DNA from: Phlebotomus papatasi
Lineage: Eukaryota > Arthropoda > Insecta > Diptera > Psychodidae
Direction: 5' to 3'
Length of the DNA: 64,000 bases
Assembly (NCBI RefSeq): GCF_024763615.1
Contig: NC_077222.1
Location: 82,026,001-82,090,000, forward strand
The translations under genes and the position numbers were made by a program. The notes under the pieces were generated by a model. That model had not been told where the DNA came from, searched no databases, and was given only the letters and a program-made list of their open reading frames with translations. Shown in pieces: positions 24,100 through 36,689 of the stretch. How positions within the stretch are numbered: position 1 is the stretch's first letter; the number at the start of each line of letters is the position of its first letter.

Positions 24100-27000
24100 T
24101 CGGTAACATCGCTTTACACCTGAAGTTTTCTTCCGATTTAGGATTCAGGATCTATGAAGCCTTAATTGTAAATAAAATAGAATATTTTATTAAAGGCTTA
24201 TTTAGTCTTAACGTTTTTTGAATTACATGAAAAGAGCATAGAAATTATATTACATTAGATTCTCACTTTCTCACTATAATCCCACCTCTTCTTAATTTAA
24301 ACTCGTTTAAAAATGAGAATTCTAAGCTACTCTAAACGGTCAAGATCACATACTGCATTTGAAAAGTATTAAACCCACTTCTTTGCCTAACATTTTCTCA
24401 AATGACCTTTTTTGATTCCAAAACGAAATGTTGCACTCTTACTAATGTGAATTTTTTTGAATTTCTACGAATTTTCCGCGATTATGAAGTTTAGACAAAA
24501 TCTCTTCCAGTGTCTTGCGTTTGGGTTTCATCTCGTTGTTATTTATTTGCCTCCGTATCCCAAAACGTTTCTTTACTTATATACGTATTTGGCTGGATTT
24601 TAAACCGGTTCCACAAACTACTTTGCATTACGCCCAATTCTTCTCCACGATCGTCTCTCTTTTTTTTTGTCTACTTTTGTCCCGTGTTTCTTCTTTCTCA
24701 ATCTTCTTGATCTTGCGCATTTGTGTTTCCTCCTTTTTGCGCCTCCTTAAGAGACCTGTATTTTGCACCCTGTGCAAAATATCATCTGATTATTTTCGAT
24801 GTTGATCAATTTCCACAGCTGCACTTTACGCTTTGGTTTTTGATGAAAAATCCCTTTTGTCATGTTTCCCTGTTGGATTTTCCTTGCACGCCTCGAAGAT
24901 CGCGATCTCTGTCGCGAAGCTATTAATAATTTCTGAGCTAAGAAGATGCGGAGAAGAAGGAATGGTGAAAAAAAAGTGGAGTCGTTTGGAGAACTCGGAG
25001 AACTTGAATTGAAAAGAGGAGGGAACGAGAGAAAAAATCGGGGGCTCCATTCAAGGTTAACATGATCATCGTCTGCTGGCCACTTTTACGAATAAATTTT
25101 AAGCAAGTTTCTCGCCAGTGGATTCCCTGTGTGCACAGACAAGTCAGAATCATCCATTTTTTTCCAGGACCAACATCTCTTGGAATGCTCATTTTCGTTG
25201 TCTTCAATTTCCATCCCTCCACAAATTACCCTGGGAGGGATCATTAAGCGCCTCGCGATAGCCAATAAATTAATTTTAATTAAGTGACTTAAGTGATCAG
25301 CAATGCACTTTGCAATCAGTTTCTCGTGAGCCAGGATTGGAAATCTCGTCGTGATGATGATGTTGATGAGAACACTTTTGTGTTGTGCTTTTTTTTGTGC
25401 GTTCCCTAAATTGCTAAAGGATCTCATGATCATCTGCGAACTGTCGAACGCTGTCAAAATTCTATTTAAAGTCATAAATTGAATCATTTTATCTTGACCA
25501 TTCTCGATGACAAAAAAAAAATGAGAGACATCAGCAATCTTTTTTTTTCGGTCAAACATTGTTGCTTAATGTTTTTGTAGCAACTCTCCAGGGAGATATC
25601 TTGTGGGTCGCGCTCTCGGATGAATAAACAGACTCCTCGGAGTGCTTGTTAAAATCTGAGTTTGTGTGTGAGAAAGAGGAAAATATCGCGATAAGAACTT
25701 CTAGAAACAGAACCAACTATTGTATGAGTTAAATCATCCGTTTGAGAGTGACTTTTTTTCTTTTTTTGCTTTTCCACAAATCTTTTTAGGCTATTTTTTC
25801 TCCCTCATAACACTGTCTCTATCGTATCTCCAAACGTGTTGCTCAAGAGGCACAAAATGGCAAAATGTGCGCGATCTTTCTTCCTAGAAGTGATCGAACA
25901 AAAAGATGAAATATTAGTATGGATTATTAAAATTTCATATAAAAAAAATTAGAAGTTGATTCTGCGATGTTTCCATCTTTCTGCAAAATAAAGCAGACGT
26001 TTTCTTTAAATTTTTTGCATAAAATTTTCCACACTATTTCTTCGATGGTCTTCAAAAATAAAAGCGATGGTCATGCTTTTTGAGTGATTCTGTTTGGGGG
26101 AGCATCTTGTGCCAAAGTTGTTGGACAAATAAAAAGGAAGTGAGTGAGTTTCTTGTGTACATGACATCTCTCTGGGGCGGCGACGGCGGAAAAATCATAT
26201 TGAAACGGCCTTTTGTTATTTACCCAAACAAGAGAGGCGCACACCAAGCGCTGATCTTTCGCACAACGCGCGATCACAGAAGATCGCACAACGAAAAAAA
26301 AAATCATCAACTTGACTCGAAATGGCATAAAAGGTCTGCGTCTGTCTCTTCCAGTGTGTTTTGTAACGTCCCCCTCGTCTTACTTCTACCATCCTCATCC
26401 CGGATTTAGTGTGGTACATAATACACCAACACCACAAATATAACTGACGATCGCAAGCGGCTAAAAGCCATGACATGACGATAACCATTTTATAAACAAA
26501 AAACTCGCGCTCTCGAAATAAACTCACACTGCAACTCTTTCACATTGTGCCCTCTCGCTCCTTCAGGTTATATATATATATATATATTCTGTTGAAGGAT
26601 CACCCCTGATCCCCTAATGATCCTCCAACTCTGAGTACGACAGTGAGAAATTTCAAGTCAAACAATGAAAAATATCTCACTTTTGTCACTTTTTTTTTGA
26701 TAAATTGTATGAACAAGTGAAGTGACTCCTCATTCGATATACATTTACACAACTGGATGACTTTGTTTAACTAAAATAAATTTTAACCCGATCAGTCACT
26801 ATATTGAGTTCAATATGAACACGTGGGAGAGATAAAGTTTCTAGAAAGCATCTCGTCAATATCTATCGTGACTCAGGAATATGAAGAAGTATCTTGTATC
26901 CGGTTGAGGAGTGTAACTTCCACATAATCTTAATATACAAATTAGGATATCAATGTAAACTTAACCCTACCTATCATCATTGTCAATCATTGGACAATAC
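24100..27000. other. Repeat-poor tract without supported gene
   Basis: It contains a dinucleotide TA run at 26571-26586. The longest frame in the window (minus strand, 25086-25559, 157 codons) lies here but starts in a poly-lysine tract and has no domain. This is one of the least repeat-laden parts of the window. Confidence 0.4.
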
Positions 27001-27011
27001 CATGAGGTGAC

Positions 27012-27216
27012 GTGATAACTTATTAAACGATAATATCGACTGTCGATTTTGAGAAATTGAAATGATAGTTACACTTTGTAGGTAATTTAGATATTTATCG
27101 ACAATCTTATTCTCTCATGAGTAAGTGGTCCGATAATGCGTAAAAAGCCGATATTCACTTAACGTCTCATATATTGTATCGATTAATTGTTTCGATAATA
27201 TCGATAAGTTATTATC
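27012..27216. mobile_element. GATAACTTAT palindromic repeat
   Basis: The left arm GATAACTTATTAAACGATAA and right arm TTTCGATAATATCGATAAGT are inverted copies with drift, about 205 bp in total. It is non-coding. Confidence 0.5.
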
Positions 27217-27409
27217 CCCCTCCGTGTTCTATTGCTCTATCTCAAAGAGAGAAGCAATTGTATAAATTCCTCCAACAGTCTACAATCTGCCAATTTGAAA
27301 TCATATTTTGTTATAATTTTACGAGTTCGAAGTTGTAGAAAATTACATTCCACATTATACATCTGGAGCCTAAACAATAACAGATCGAGACTTATATACT
27401 GGATACACG

Positions 27410-27638
27410 TAAGGGAAAGTGCCCATGGTTTGCACGGTCCCAAGCTTCAAAATAACTAAATTTTTCCTATGTTTCTGAATAAATGTGACTCCGCAATATA
27501 TTTTAAAAACAGGAAACAGGACACTTTCTCTTTGTTTTTTAAAATATGGGTGCGATGTATTCCATTTATTGAAAAACATATCGAAAATTTAGTCATTCTG
27601 AAGCTTGGGACCGTGCAAAGCATAGGCACTTTCCCCTA
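27410..27638. mobile_element. TAGGGGAAAGTGCC palindromic MITE
   Basis: TAAGGGAAAGTGCCCATG and the inverted CATAGGCACTTTCCCCTA bound it, with TA at each edge. Inner arms share TTTGCACGGTCCCAAGCTTC. This is one of several TAGGGG-ended elements in the window. Confidence 0.8.
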
Positions 27639-27639
27639 T

Positions 27640-28128
27640 GACTAAAATTTAGAGGTAACTAAGCTCATTCATAGTCAAGCCAAGTCAGTTTCTGATACAC
27701 TACAAACGGAGCTTAGCATTCAATGGCACTCAAAAAACATAACTTTTATGGGTTATTATGCAGATGCTTTTATTGCAATGTTATGTGTATTTTATTGAAA
27801 ATGAAAGTATTTGTAAATTTGTATCTCAGTTCATGTGTAATTATTATTGTTAATTAAAATTATTATTGTGAGATGGATACCTTTTTGCAACTTAAGTCAG
27901 TTTCCTCAATTTTTGTGAATAGTTCTTATGTTAATAATTATAATTATACGTGGGTTGTGGAGTAACTTTACAAGTAACGTCATTTACAATGGCTTATACG
28001 TGCATTTCAGTGGAAATATCAGCAAACGTGCAAAAGTTATGTTATGTGAGTGCCAAGAAATACTAATCCGTGTTTGTAATGTGTCACGAACTGACCAGAC
28101 TATGAACGAGTTTAAACGAATCCAGACC
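27640..28128. other. No supported feature
   Basis: AT-rich sequence between two MITEs. Short frames only. Confidence 0.4.
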
Positions 28129-28130
28129 TG

Positions 28131-28355
28131 TAGGTGAATTCTGTAACGATATGATAATGTCATATGACAAATTGTCGTAGTAAATTCGAGTACAGGACAA
28201 TATGAGGGCGCCTTTTGAGCTAGGAATAGCCCTTGCAAGGAGCTCTATGAAGCTCTTAATAACTGATATTAATCTGATTTATGATTACCTTTTCCGAATT
28301 TACAACAATTTTTAAATTTTTCATATGACATTGTCATACTGTTGGAGAATTCCCC
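28131..28355. mobile_element. GTATGACAATGTCATATGAC MITE, copy 2
   Basis: Ends TAGGTGAATTCTGTAACG and the inverted CATACTGTTGGAGAATTCCC form the TIRs, each next to a TGTCATATGACA-type palindrome. It is non-coding. Confidence 0.75.
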
Positions 28356-28547
28356 AACTGGACTTCAGTCGTAGAAACTTCTAGCAGATTAGATCTTCAA
28401 AAGACTATCCTAGACAAACTAACTCTAGCGAAATATGACTTTTATTTTCCTCCTATTCCCATCTCCACCTTCAAAACTTTATTCTGGTGTATCATAAAAA
28501 CATCTCATACGATTCTTATTAGGATAAGTAATAACGTAAAGGAGAAA

Positions 28548-28897
28548 CCCAGTAAAAACGAGTTAAAATTTCTTTAGTTTAATTCTCAGAACTAAAACGG
28601 TGATGATAGCAATTTCCCACTGTGAAACAAATTACTACGATTATCAGGATTATCATAATATAGTAAATTCCAATGATTGTCATAATAAAAAGTTTATTTT
28701 TCAACGATTATCGTTTTGGTTGAATTTTGAGACGACAATTGAACTCTTCTTCTTCTATTTTATGTAATAGTTGTCAGAATTTTGTGAATTCGATTAATAA
28801 AATTCTGAAAAAATGCATTATTAGTTATTATAGTCATTGGAAATTTACTACAATAATCATGTACACACGATTATTGTGGTAATTTGTTTTTACCAGG
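28548..28897. mobile_element. CCAGTAAAAAC palindromic MITE
   Basis: The left tip CCCAGTAAAAAC and right tip GTTTTTACCAGG are inverted. Inside, ACAAATTACTACGATTATC pairs with GATTATTGTGGTAATTTGT and several ATTGTCATAAT blocks recur. About 350 bp, non-coding. Confidence 0.6.
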
Positions 28898-28899
28898 AG

Positions 28900-29348
28900 C
28901 CCATCAATCCTAATAAAAAGTGAAGCTATTTTTCACTTTTTCTTGTAAAAATGTATCATATATTGCACCGCGACTTAAACAAATTTGCTCGTAGTTCTTC
29001 TATTATTTCGGCGAACATTATGAAAAATATATTTTTAGATAGCCTTTTAATGCATGATTTCGAAATATATCAGACTGATAAGTCAATTCTCTTTAGGAAA
29101 AAAACTTGCCAATAGTCTTCAGTGCCTCTATGTAAAAACGTATGGAAAAATGAAATGTCGATAGGCCCCTGGTTTTCACAGTGCAGTTTGTCTATTAGGT
29201 TTGCTTAAAAAATGATGCAAATTATTTTTACAAAAATTATAATAAAGTAAAGAAGAAATAATACAAAAAATACAATTTTATTTAGAGTGGTTCGATGAAA
29301 ACGTTGTCCTTGTAAATATATATGCATAACAGAAAAGACAACAAATTG
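28900..29348. other. No supported feature
   Basis: AT-rich sequence with no frame, RNA or bounded repeat recognised. Confidence 0.4.
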
Positions 29349-30420
29349 TAGGGGAAGTGCTTATAATTTTGGACAGTCTGCATATAAGCATCGATATCCT
29401 AAGTTTGAAGTGCCATATTTTCAATACTAATTGACTTTTCTTGTTACTCTCTTTTCAGAAGGATTGTTTAGAAACTTGGCAAGCTATTTATCATCTTATT
29501 TTTACTAAAATTAGTTTTAATACGTTTAAAAATGAATTGATATGTAGAGGTGAATTTGATTCTTATTTTGGACAACTTGGTTATTAATTTTTACAACTTG
29601 TCTGTAAATTTGGACAGATAATCCGCCTCAACAGGATGCCCATTGTTCTTCATTTTATGAACCAATCTTACCAAGTCCTCTTCCTGGTCATGTAAGGGAA
29701 ACGTGGAATGTCACAAGAAGCCCAGAAACTTTCCATATCATTCATTAAAGTGAGTTGACTTCGGTACTCCAAGTACGTGCGGATTCGCTCATTCCCTGCC
29801 CTTTCCGGGAGCCTTTCAAGGCATTTCTCACTGCATCTCTTTCGTAGAGATGATGCTCCTTTGTTTCTCCAGGCATTTGTCCAACCTAGTCATCACAAAA
29901 GCTAAAACTTCACGAAATTTCGTGAGAAAAACACCTGTCCAAAATAAGAATCATCACCTCACTGGTGAATGTCTTAAAAAATTTCCCATTTTTCACACGA
30001 AAAATATAATTCACAAGGCAAATCTCACTTCAGGTCAAATGTACAAATCATCAGTAACGTGAATCAACACAATATTCAATGAATATTCAATAATATCACT
30101 CAAAAACAGCGAACAAACATTGTTAGTACTTCACCAAAACTAAATAAGACTGAAGTAAGCCACGAAGTTCTGTCATATTTCTCGTAAGCAATTGCTCACA
30201 CTGAATTTTCAACAAAGCAATTTCAACTCAAATCATATTCAAATTTTAACGTATTTAGTGTTAAAATATTCCGAAAAGAACAAATATTTCGATAGAATTC
30301 AATATTCATCAATTATTGGAATAAAAATCCATCATTTTAATCAATTTATTTTTAGTGTCCAATGTTATCCTCAAAGTGTCCAAAATAAGAAACTGGACAA
30401 AATTAGAAGCATTTCCCCTA
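29349..30420. mobile_element. TAGGGGAAGTGC element of 1.07 kb, pogo-derived
   Basis: The left end TAGGGGAAGTGCTTATAATT and right end AATTAGAAGCATTTCCCCTA are TIRs, and the word GTCCAAAATAAG recurs near the right end. TA sits at both tips. The interior holds a decayed DNA-binding domain (separate entry). It links the many short TAGGGG-ended MITEs in the window to a pogo-like source; that link is inference. Confidence 0.75.
29600..29865 (-). pseudogene. Pogo/CENP-B-type transposase N-terminus, remnant
   Basis: On the minus strand one frame reads LYERDAVRNALKGSRKG, then MSESARTW; another frame continues GVPKSTH. Together these match the psq-type helix-turn-helix that opens pogo-family transposases and CENP-B (…A.K.YGVP.STL). 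Further on, FPLHDQEEDLVRLVHKMKN and GHPVEADYL resemble the start of the CENP-B second DNA-binding domain. Frameshifts and stops break it, and no DDE catalytic core follows inside the element. Confidence 0.6.
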
Positions 30421-30424
30421 TTCT

Positions 30425-30765
30425 TAGTTTGCTGAGAGCAAGAAATCTTTGCCTATCCACTTGTTTGTTCACTCGTTATTTCATTCATAACCGGATATGA
30501 TCGCAAATGAAGAAACTTTGTTGATAGAAGACATTCTTTCACTTCGAGATCCTTTAACTAACTTTAACATCACAGCAGTCTGATTCTAAGAAAATTTTGA
30601 CGAAAAAACAATTGTTAATTAACTCAATAAAGATTCTTCTTAGGAAAGTTAATGTAATGTTGCATTATTAAAAAAAAATGCCAAAAAATTTGTAACTTGA
30701 GTAGCTTTGGAGTTAAAAGTTTGTATTTTGTCAGAAAGCTTTTTCTTTATTACTGCTCGAACTCC
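30425..30765. other. No supported feature
   Basis: AT-rich sequence between two elements; nothing recognised. Confidence 0.4.
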
Positions 30766-30766
30766 A

Positions 30767-30940
30767 CACAGTAAAAAATGTTCAGCTACTTTACTATGAT
30801 GTTCATTGTAAATTTTACATAAACATGTAATCGTGTGTACAGATACACATTTGTGTAATTTGCACACATGTTATCTGAAAACTGTGTAATTTGTACACTT
30901 TTTGTCTGAAAACTGTGTAATTTTACACGAAATATGTTAG
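30767..30940. mobile_element. CACAGTAAAAAATG element, left part only
   Basis: The tip matches the TIR of the element at 44364-46074, and the following TGTGTAATTT/AAATTACACA words recur on both sides of the 1.8 kb repeat (also 32763-32880). This suggests the 1.8 kb repeat inserted into it. The matching right tip was not found. Confidence 0.5.
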
Positions 30941-32762
30941 AAAAGGGACAGATAATCCTAACCGGCTTATGTAGGTGAGATTCTTAACGTGAGCTAACTC
31001 GGAGTGCATGCAAATTCGATTTAGAGCTGAAATTGTGAGTCGCCATTCAGTTATCTTGAACCAAATTCGTGAAATTATACAAGTTTTGTATTTGAACCAA
31101 AATGTCAAGGATTTGGATGAACTGACAGAAAAGTGTTATATGGGTGAAATGTAGACCAGAATGTTCTCTATAATTTTGCCGTAGAACATGATCTCATCGA
31201 TTACTCAGAAGCCAAGATAAGCGAGGTTTTTTGTTTCTTAACTCGTTTTTTCATCCAGAGTGCCCCAAGTGTTCATTTGTTGAACTTCAACTAAATCAAA
31301 GAATTGTTGTATTTTGCGGGACTTTCCATTTAAACCCCTATTTTAAGTGTCTCGGTGGAGTAGAGGCAGTCAAATTGGCATCTGAGTGATTTCAAAGCGT
31401 TATTATTGGAAAAATCAATTTTTTCACACTTAAACGGCAAAATCGGAGTGATAGCGTAGTCTGAGCGGAAAATGATGTATGGACGAAATGTAGAGACAAA
31501 TGTGCTCTACAATTATGTTGAAGTAATCATCAAAATCGGTTTAGCGACAGTGGAGATAATTGAGGTTATGTGATATTGAAATTGGTTTTTCGACTGTGGC
31601 GCCCCTGGTGTTGGTCCCACGAAGTTCAAATATTTTAGAAAGTTGTAGCATTTGGTGAGATCTTTCGTTTAAGCCCTCATTCATCAAAATCGGTCACATA
31701 GAACCGGAGATATGATTTTTTGAATTTCGTGAACTTTGACCCCTCATATCTCCGGTTCTATTGAAACCACAGCGCGCATACGCACCATTTTGGAAACGTC
31801 CTAGACTGGACTACAACATACTAAAATTTCATTAACTTGCACAATGCCGTTTTTGAGAAAAGTGACTTTGAATTTCGATGAATTTTGACGCTATCACAGC
31901 GCCACCTGTGGTGACTTTTTGAACTTCCATCTGAAAGTGCTCATCGAGACGAAACCAAAAAGGTAAAATTTAGGTCGCTATGTTAATTAGAACCGGAGAT
32001 AGAGGCCGGTCAATGTTCGAACTTTGACCCCTTATAGCTCGGGTCAGGGGTTATGGATCGACTTAAGGTTTTTTTTGTTTGATAGGTATAATCAACGGCT
32101 ACAACATACTAAATTTTCAGCCCGATGCACAATGGAATTTTTGAGTTATTTAACTTTTGGGATTTAAAAATTTTCTTTTTAAAAAAAGCGCCCCTAGCGG
32201 TGGTTTTATGAACTTGCGATGTTAGAAGGAAAAGTGGCATTTCACGAGAGCTTTCCAAAAAGCCCTCACTTTTTAAATTCTGATAATTAGAACCGGAGTT
32301 ATGGCCATTTTAAGAAAAATTTTTTGGACCCTTATAGCTCGGGTCAGGGGGGTCGGGGGACCTTAAGTTTGGTATTGATGGAAAGCTCTAAGGCCCAGCT
32401 ATAACATACTAAAATTTGAGTCCGCTGAATGCCATAGGGGCGGAGCTATTGAGAAAACAAAAAAAGGGGGGTCTTCAAAATGGCGGAAGGAGGGGTGGGG
32501 GGTGGGGGGTCTATGCACCAAGTTGCAATTTTCACCCGATATATAACCTTTGCCGAAAACCGCAAGTCGATATCTTTTTTAGTTTAGGAGCTATTAAGCT
32601 CCAAAGAGCGGCCGGCCGGCCGGCCGGGAACGTAACTTAGCCACATATATATTCGGAATCAGGAAGTGGCGAAACACATTTTGGCCAAATTTGAGGTCGA
32701 TCGGACGACATGAAATTTTGTTAGGATTATAGTAGGTGAGATTGTTAAGAATCTCACCTAAT
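30941..32762 (+). mobile_element. 1.82 kb modular non-coding repeat, copy 1
   Basis: This is a near-identical, inverted partner of 49738-51563. TAGGTGAGATTCTTAAC occurs near the left end (30971) and inverted at the right end, where it forms an 11 bp hairpin (TAGGTGAGATT/AATCTCACCTA). The interior is a drifted tandem array of about 290-300 bp units, each with an ATCTCCGGTTCTA or inverse box, a GGGGCGC/GGTGGCGC box and a TTTTAGTATGTTGTAG box. A GGCC-repeat run lies near 32608. A short frame at 32416-32640 is shared with the partner but looks like a chance reading of conserved DNA. Confidence 0.8.
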
Positions 32763-32949
32763 ATACACAACTGTGTAATCATTCGCATTTGGTTACACAG
32801 TTTTCCATTACATAAAATTTAAATTACACATTTTCAGATTACGCGTTTTGCTGAAATACATTATTTGTGTAACTTTACAAGAATAATTGTGGTAAAAAAG
32901 CACACCAACGATTATCCTTGTAATCTTTCTTTTTATTCTGCCATATATA

Positions 32950-33310
32950 TGATCTCTCGATTTTTTCAACCCCCCTCCCCAAAATTTTCACCTTCCACTC
33001 TTCGGAGGCCCCGAAGATCACTTTTCTCAATAAATCTTCGCGTTTCAGACGATTTCTGAGAAATTTTGTCATGCTGTTTGTCCAACTGTCCGTCTGTCCG
33101 TCCCGTTGTCACCAGCTCTAGAGGCCAAACGGTTAGAGATAGCGACTTCAGACCTAAGAGGGACCCCCCATAAGTCGACTCAAGAATCGGTAACATGCCC
33201 CTCATTTTCTCCCACCCCTGCCCTACCCCTCCAAAACTATGCTTGTTTTTCGATTGCTGGAAAACGCATCGACCGATTTTCTTCATTTTTGGATGTTTTA
33301 GAGATTACCC
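32950..33310 (+). repeat. Dispersed non-coding repeat J, longest copy
   Basis: It carries a C-rich tract, ATCTTCGCGTTTCAGACGAT, a run of GTCCGTCTGTCCGTC, AGAGGCCAAACGGTTAGAG and a second C-rich tract. Parts recur at 4256-4376 (reversed), 49233-49362 and 53305-53380. It is GC-richer than its surroundings, and the coding frames crossing it differ between copies. Confidence 0.6.
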
Positions 33311-33408
33311 AGACGGACAATTAACCATGTGTAAAATACTGTTGAATCATTTTTAATAACGGTTAGGCTCTAGAGAACTTATGTATCAACAGAATGTGGT
33401 CATGCTTG

Positions 33409-33657
33409 CACTAAGAGAAATCCGAAAAAGCTAAAATAACATTCCGGAAATGTTAATTTTACCCTGCAGTATTGATCCAAAATCGGTATAAATATTACCC
33501 TTTTTAGGTGTATTAGGGGTTAAAATTACCCTTTTTCATGTTGATTTTACCCTTAAAAAGGTGTAAAATTAACATTAAAAAATGTTGATATATTTTTACA
33601 CCTGAAAGGTATTAAAGTTCTGAGGAAAAAAGTTAATCGCACCCTCTTTTTCTCAGT
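33409..33657. mobile_element. CACTGAGAAA-type MITE, copy 3 (inverted)
   Basis: It begins CACTAAGAGAAATCCG and ends CCTCTTTTTCTCAG. Across 249 bp it matches 3988-4241 in reverse. Confidence 0.75.
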
Positions 33658-33659
33658 AT

Positions 33660-35770
33660 GGGCTCGTTGTAAAGGTCTTGGAATTTCCGACAAAACTTTA
33701 CCGGTTCCAATCGGTTTTAAACCGATAATAAACCGGTTAAATAAGTATTAAATAAATAAGTTTTTTTTTAACTTTGTGCACTAGATTCCATGCTGAATTC
33801 TTAATACAACATAAGGTCCTTATTTTTTTTGTTCTTCATTCGCCAAAGTGCATGCTAAATGTTTGTACACGAAGGACCATTTAGAAAGATAGAACCCCTT
33901 GCATATGCATCATAACTCTGTTGTAATTTTCTATGAAAAACGATAATAATGGTGGTCAATTCCTTTGTTGTTTCAGCAATATTGTGTTTTGCGTTTTGGT
34001 GAACAAAAATAATTTTGCGGTTTTAGTTTTTGGTGCGAAAAACCACCCAGAATCCCCCCTTTTGTATTAGCACTTAAGGTGTATTTTGTAAAAAGATGCT
34101 AATTCCTTTCATTTGTCTTTTATTACTTGTGCAAATTCTAAAATTCTCTGGTATTTTTTTTTTTGAATATTCTGCCACATATTCTATTTAATAAAAGATC
34201 GATCAGCAGAATCCTTCCAATGTCTCGCGGAAGTCTCCTCAGTTTTGTGAATGAAATTCTCTCTTTTGATCTATCATGTCTTTGGTATAAACATATTGAG
34301 AAAATTATATATTCATTGAGATCACATTTTTTCTGTAACATGATTGAACAGCACTGTAAATTCCTCACTGGGGAGTTGTTTATTATCGTAATATAATACA
34401 ATGCACGGGATGCTGTTAATTGAAATAAGAGAAAGAAACATCGGATGGAAAGGAAGGCAAAGTGGGTGGTTTTTCCATCTTTTTCGTTCATGTGGTCGTT
34501 GGCGTTTTTTTTTTATTTATTTAATTTTTTTTTTAAATATAATCCAACAACTAACACTGTGTACTTAAAATGGCCTGTGGCAAAAATTTTATCGCGATCA
34601 CCAACAATTTCATCTCTGCAGACGTCGTCTGTTTACTTTTGGTTTCACATTCTGATGAGGAAAGTGAAAAATTTATTCACTTGAGAGCGTCAATTGCAAC
34701 ACACCGTGTTCACTTTTTTCCAGCTCTCAGTGTATTTGTGCAATTAGCAATTGAACATTGAAGTTGATTCCATAGACGTGATCATTTTGTGTTGGCTCGG
34801 ACTATGTTCACGAGGCGCTTAGGGCGTGTTTGATACTGCAGGGCATGTTTTGCGACGTCTACTGGAAGCTTCTAGACACGACATCATAAAAGAAATGCAA
34901 ATGATCCTCAAAGAGAACTTCGGGCGATATCCTTGTTCAATTTTTGGTGGCTTTTGTAACCTATAATTGAGTTAGTCAATCTTAAGTAGTTTTGTATCGC
35001 AAAGTGAAATTAAGCTATTGCTCCACGCATTACTACTTAGTAGTTCCTCTCTTGCTTTAGTGATCTTCAAAACTTTAAATGGTAATCTTCTGTCTCGAAA
35101 ATGTTGAAAGATCCTTTCAAGTTCTAAAGGCATCTTCAGGCGATATTTGAGTATATTCTTCCTGAGAAATACTCTGATATATCCCCCACTGTCTGCAACA
35201 TAAATCGCCATATGCTAACAATGCGTGATGATAAAATTACCAGCACAACACTTTTCATACGACTATGATAAACAAAAGATTAAATAACTCGCACTGGAGA
35301 AGAGTGAAAGAAAAAAATCTCTGCATGGTGGAAATATTATCCTTGTATGGGGTAAGAGAGCAACAATATTTTACTCTTGAGACGACACTATAAAAATATA
35401 TGTACACATATATAACACAAAAAGCCTCTTGGTGAGCAAAAACCAAGAAAGAAGTTAAAATAAAAAGACTGGTGTCGAAGAAAAAGGAACAATATTCATA
35501 TTTCACAAAAAGAACAGCTTCAAGCTTTCTTTTTCTTCCTCATTTTCAATATATCTTGAGAAATAATATGTATATATGGGGTGACAAAGACTCTTAACAT
35601 TTGCGGAATGGTCGAATTGCAGAAATTCATCACGTTTAATTAAGTTGTTTAGCGATCTATCTAATGAAGAAGAGCAAGGTGCTCACGTGATCAAACATTT
35701 TTCATAATGTTTACGGATTAATAACCGATTTAAATTTTGAACCATTTTACAGACAATCTAAAAGACTAAA
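33660..35770. other. AT-rich tract, no supported gene
   Basis: Several overlapping frames (for example 34138-34491 and 35255-35506) have low-complexity, Phe/Ile/Lys-rich composition and no domains. No repeat with ends was seen. Confidence 0.4.
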
Positions 35771-35771
35771 A

Positions 35772-36683
35772 TAGGGTGGAGTAACCACTTATTACCATGT
35801 TTAGAAAAAAGAGGAATTTATTTTATTATAACTTTTGAACCCTTTTTACAAGATAACTCAAATTTGACACAAAGTTACTTAGATGTATTGGCTGCAGATT
35901 CGTGAAAGCAATTGTCGTCCAATTTAACCCTGGACTACTTAAACAACTGATTTTTATTAACAATGCAAAAATAACCACTTCGTCGCCACTTTTTACCACT
36001 TTTCGCCAGTTCTGTAACCACTTCTCGCCACCCTCTTGGAATGGTTCAAACTTAATTATTTTGGGCAATATTATGCAAAGAATACATTCAGTATTTCACT
36101 TTCCTCGTGATCACCCTATTATTACTCACTTTAAATGATTTTTCTTCGCTTTTATTTGAGAAATAAAACTATTGGACTATTGCATAAAGTAAACAATCTA
36201 GATTTGACAACTGAGAATCTACGAAGTGAAGTTAGCGACGCCTTTTGAAAAGAGATGGCGACAGGTGGTAAAATCATTCCAAAATATTACCACTTTTCGC
36301 CATGCCTCATTTTTATATAAATATAATATAAAATGAAATATTAATTAACTAAATACAAATTTTATCTATTCCACAAGTTTAATTAAATATTCAATAGACA
36401 GATTATTTATCCAAAAAGGTACATTTTGCTTGATGGAAATTTGGTGACACTTTAGTAGATTGGGTAAGAAATATTGGATTCGATGCACTTGCTTAAAATT
36501 TTGCTCTAAAAAATGCTCAAAATCGTAAATTCAAAACGAATAATTACTATTTTTCGATTCTATACGTAACAGCAGTAAAAATACAAGTAACTTTGTGGCT
36601 CATAAATCGCGAAAAATGTCGATTTCAATTCAAGTGGCGAAAAGTGGGGCACTGCACTGGCGAGAAGTAGTGATTCCACCCTA
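35772..36683. mobile_element. TAGGGTGGA TIR element, copy 2 (uninterrupted)
   Basis: It is bounded by TAGGGTGGAGTAACCACTTA and AGTGATTCCACCCTA. It is the inverted sister of 14101-15870 without the three inserts and so gives their empty sites. The minus strand keeps the GGEKWLQNWRKVVKSGDEVV reading (35826-36068). Confidence 0.8.
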
Positions 36684-36689
36684 AGTCTC

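Noticed and set aside
25086..25559. Longest single open frame (157 codons, minus strand)
   Set aside because: It begins in an A/T homopolymer tract, has no domain, signal peptide or membrane segment, and overlaps other frames. A frame of this size is not unexpected by chance in 64 kb of AT-rich DNA.
26080..26527. Overlapping frames on both strands of about 105 codons
   Set aside because: Both readings lack domains, and mutual overlap on opposite strands indicates composition, not coding.
32416..32640. Frame shared by both 1.82 kb repeats (at 32416-32640 and 49828-50088)
   Set aside because: It runs through G-runs and a GGCC-repeat, giving Gly, Arg and Ala-rich filler. The agreement reflects near-identical DNA, not protein conservation.
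30941..32762. Helitron interpretation of the 1.82 kb repeat (hairpin and CTAA at the right end)
   Set aside because: The hairpin stem runs into the CTAA instead of lying 10 or so bases before it, and the other end does not begin with TC. A TIR-like TAGGTGAGATTCTTAAC at both ends fits better.
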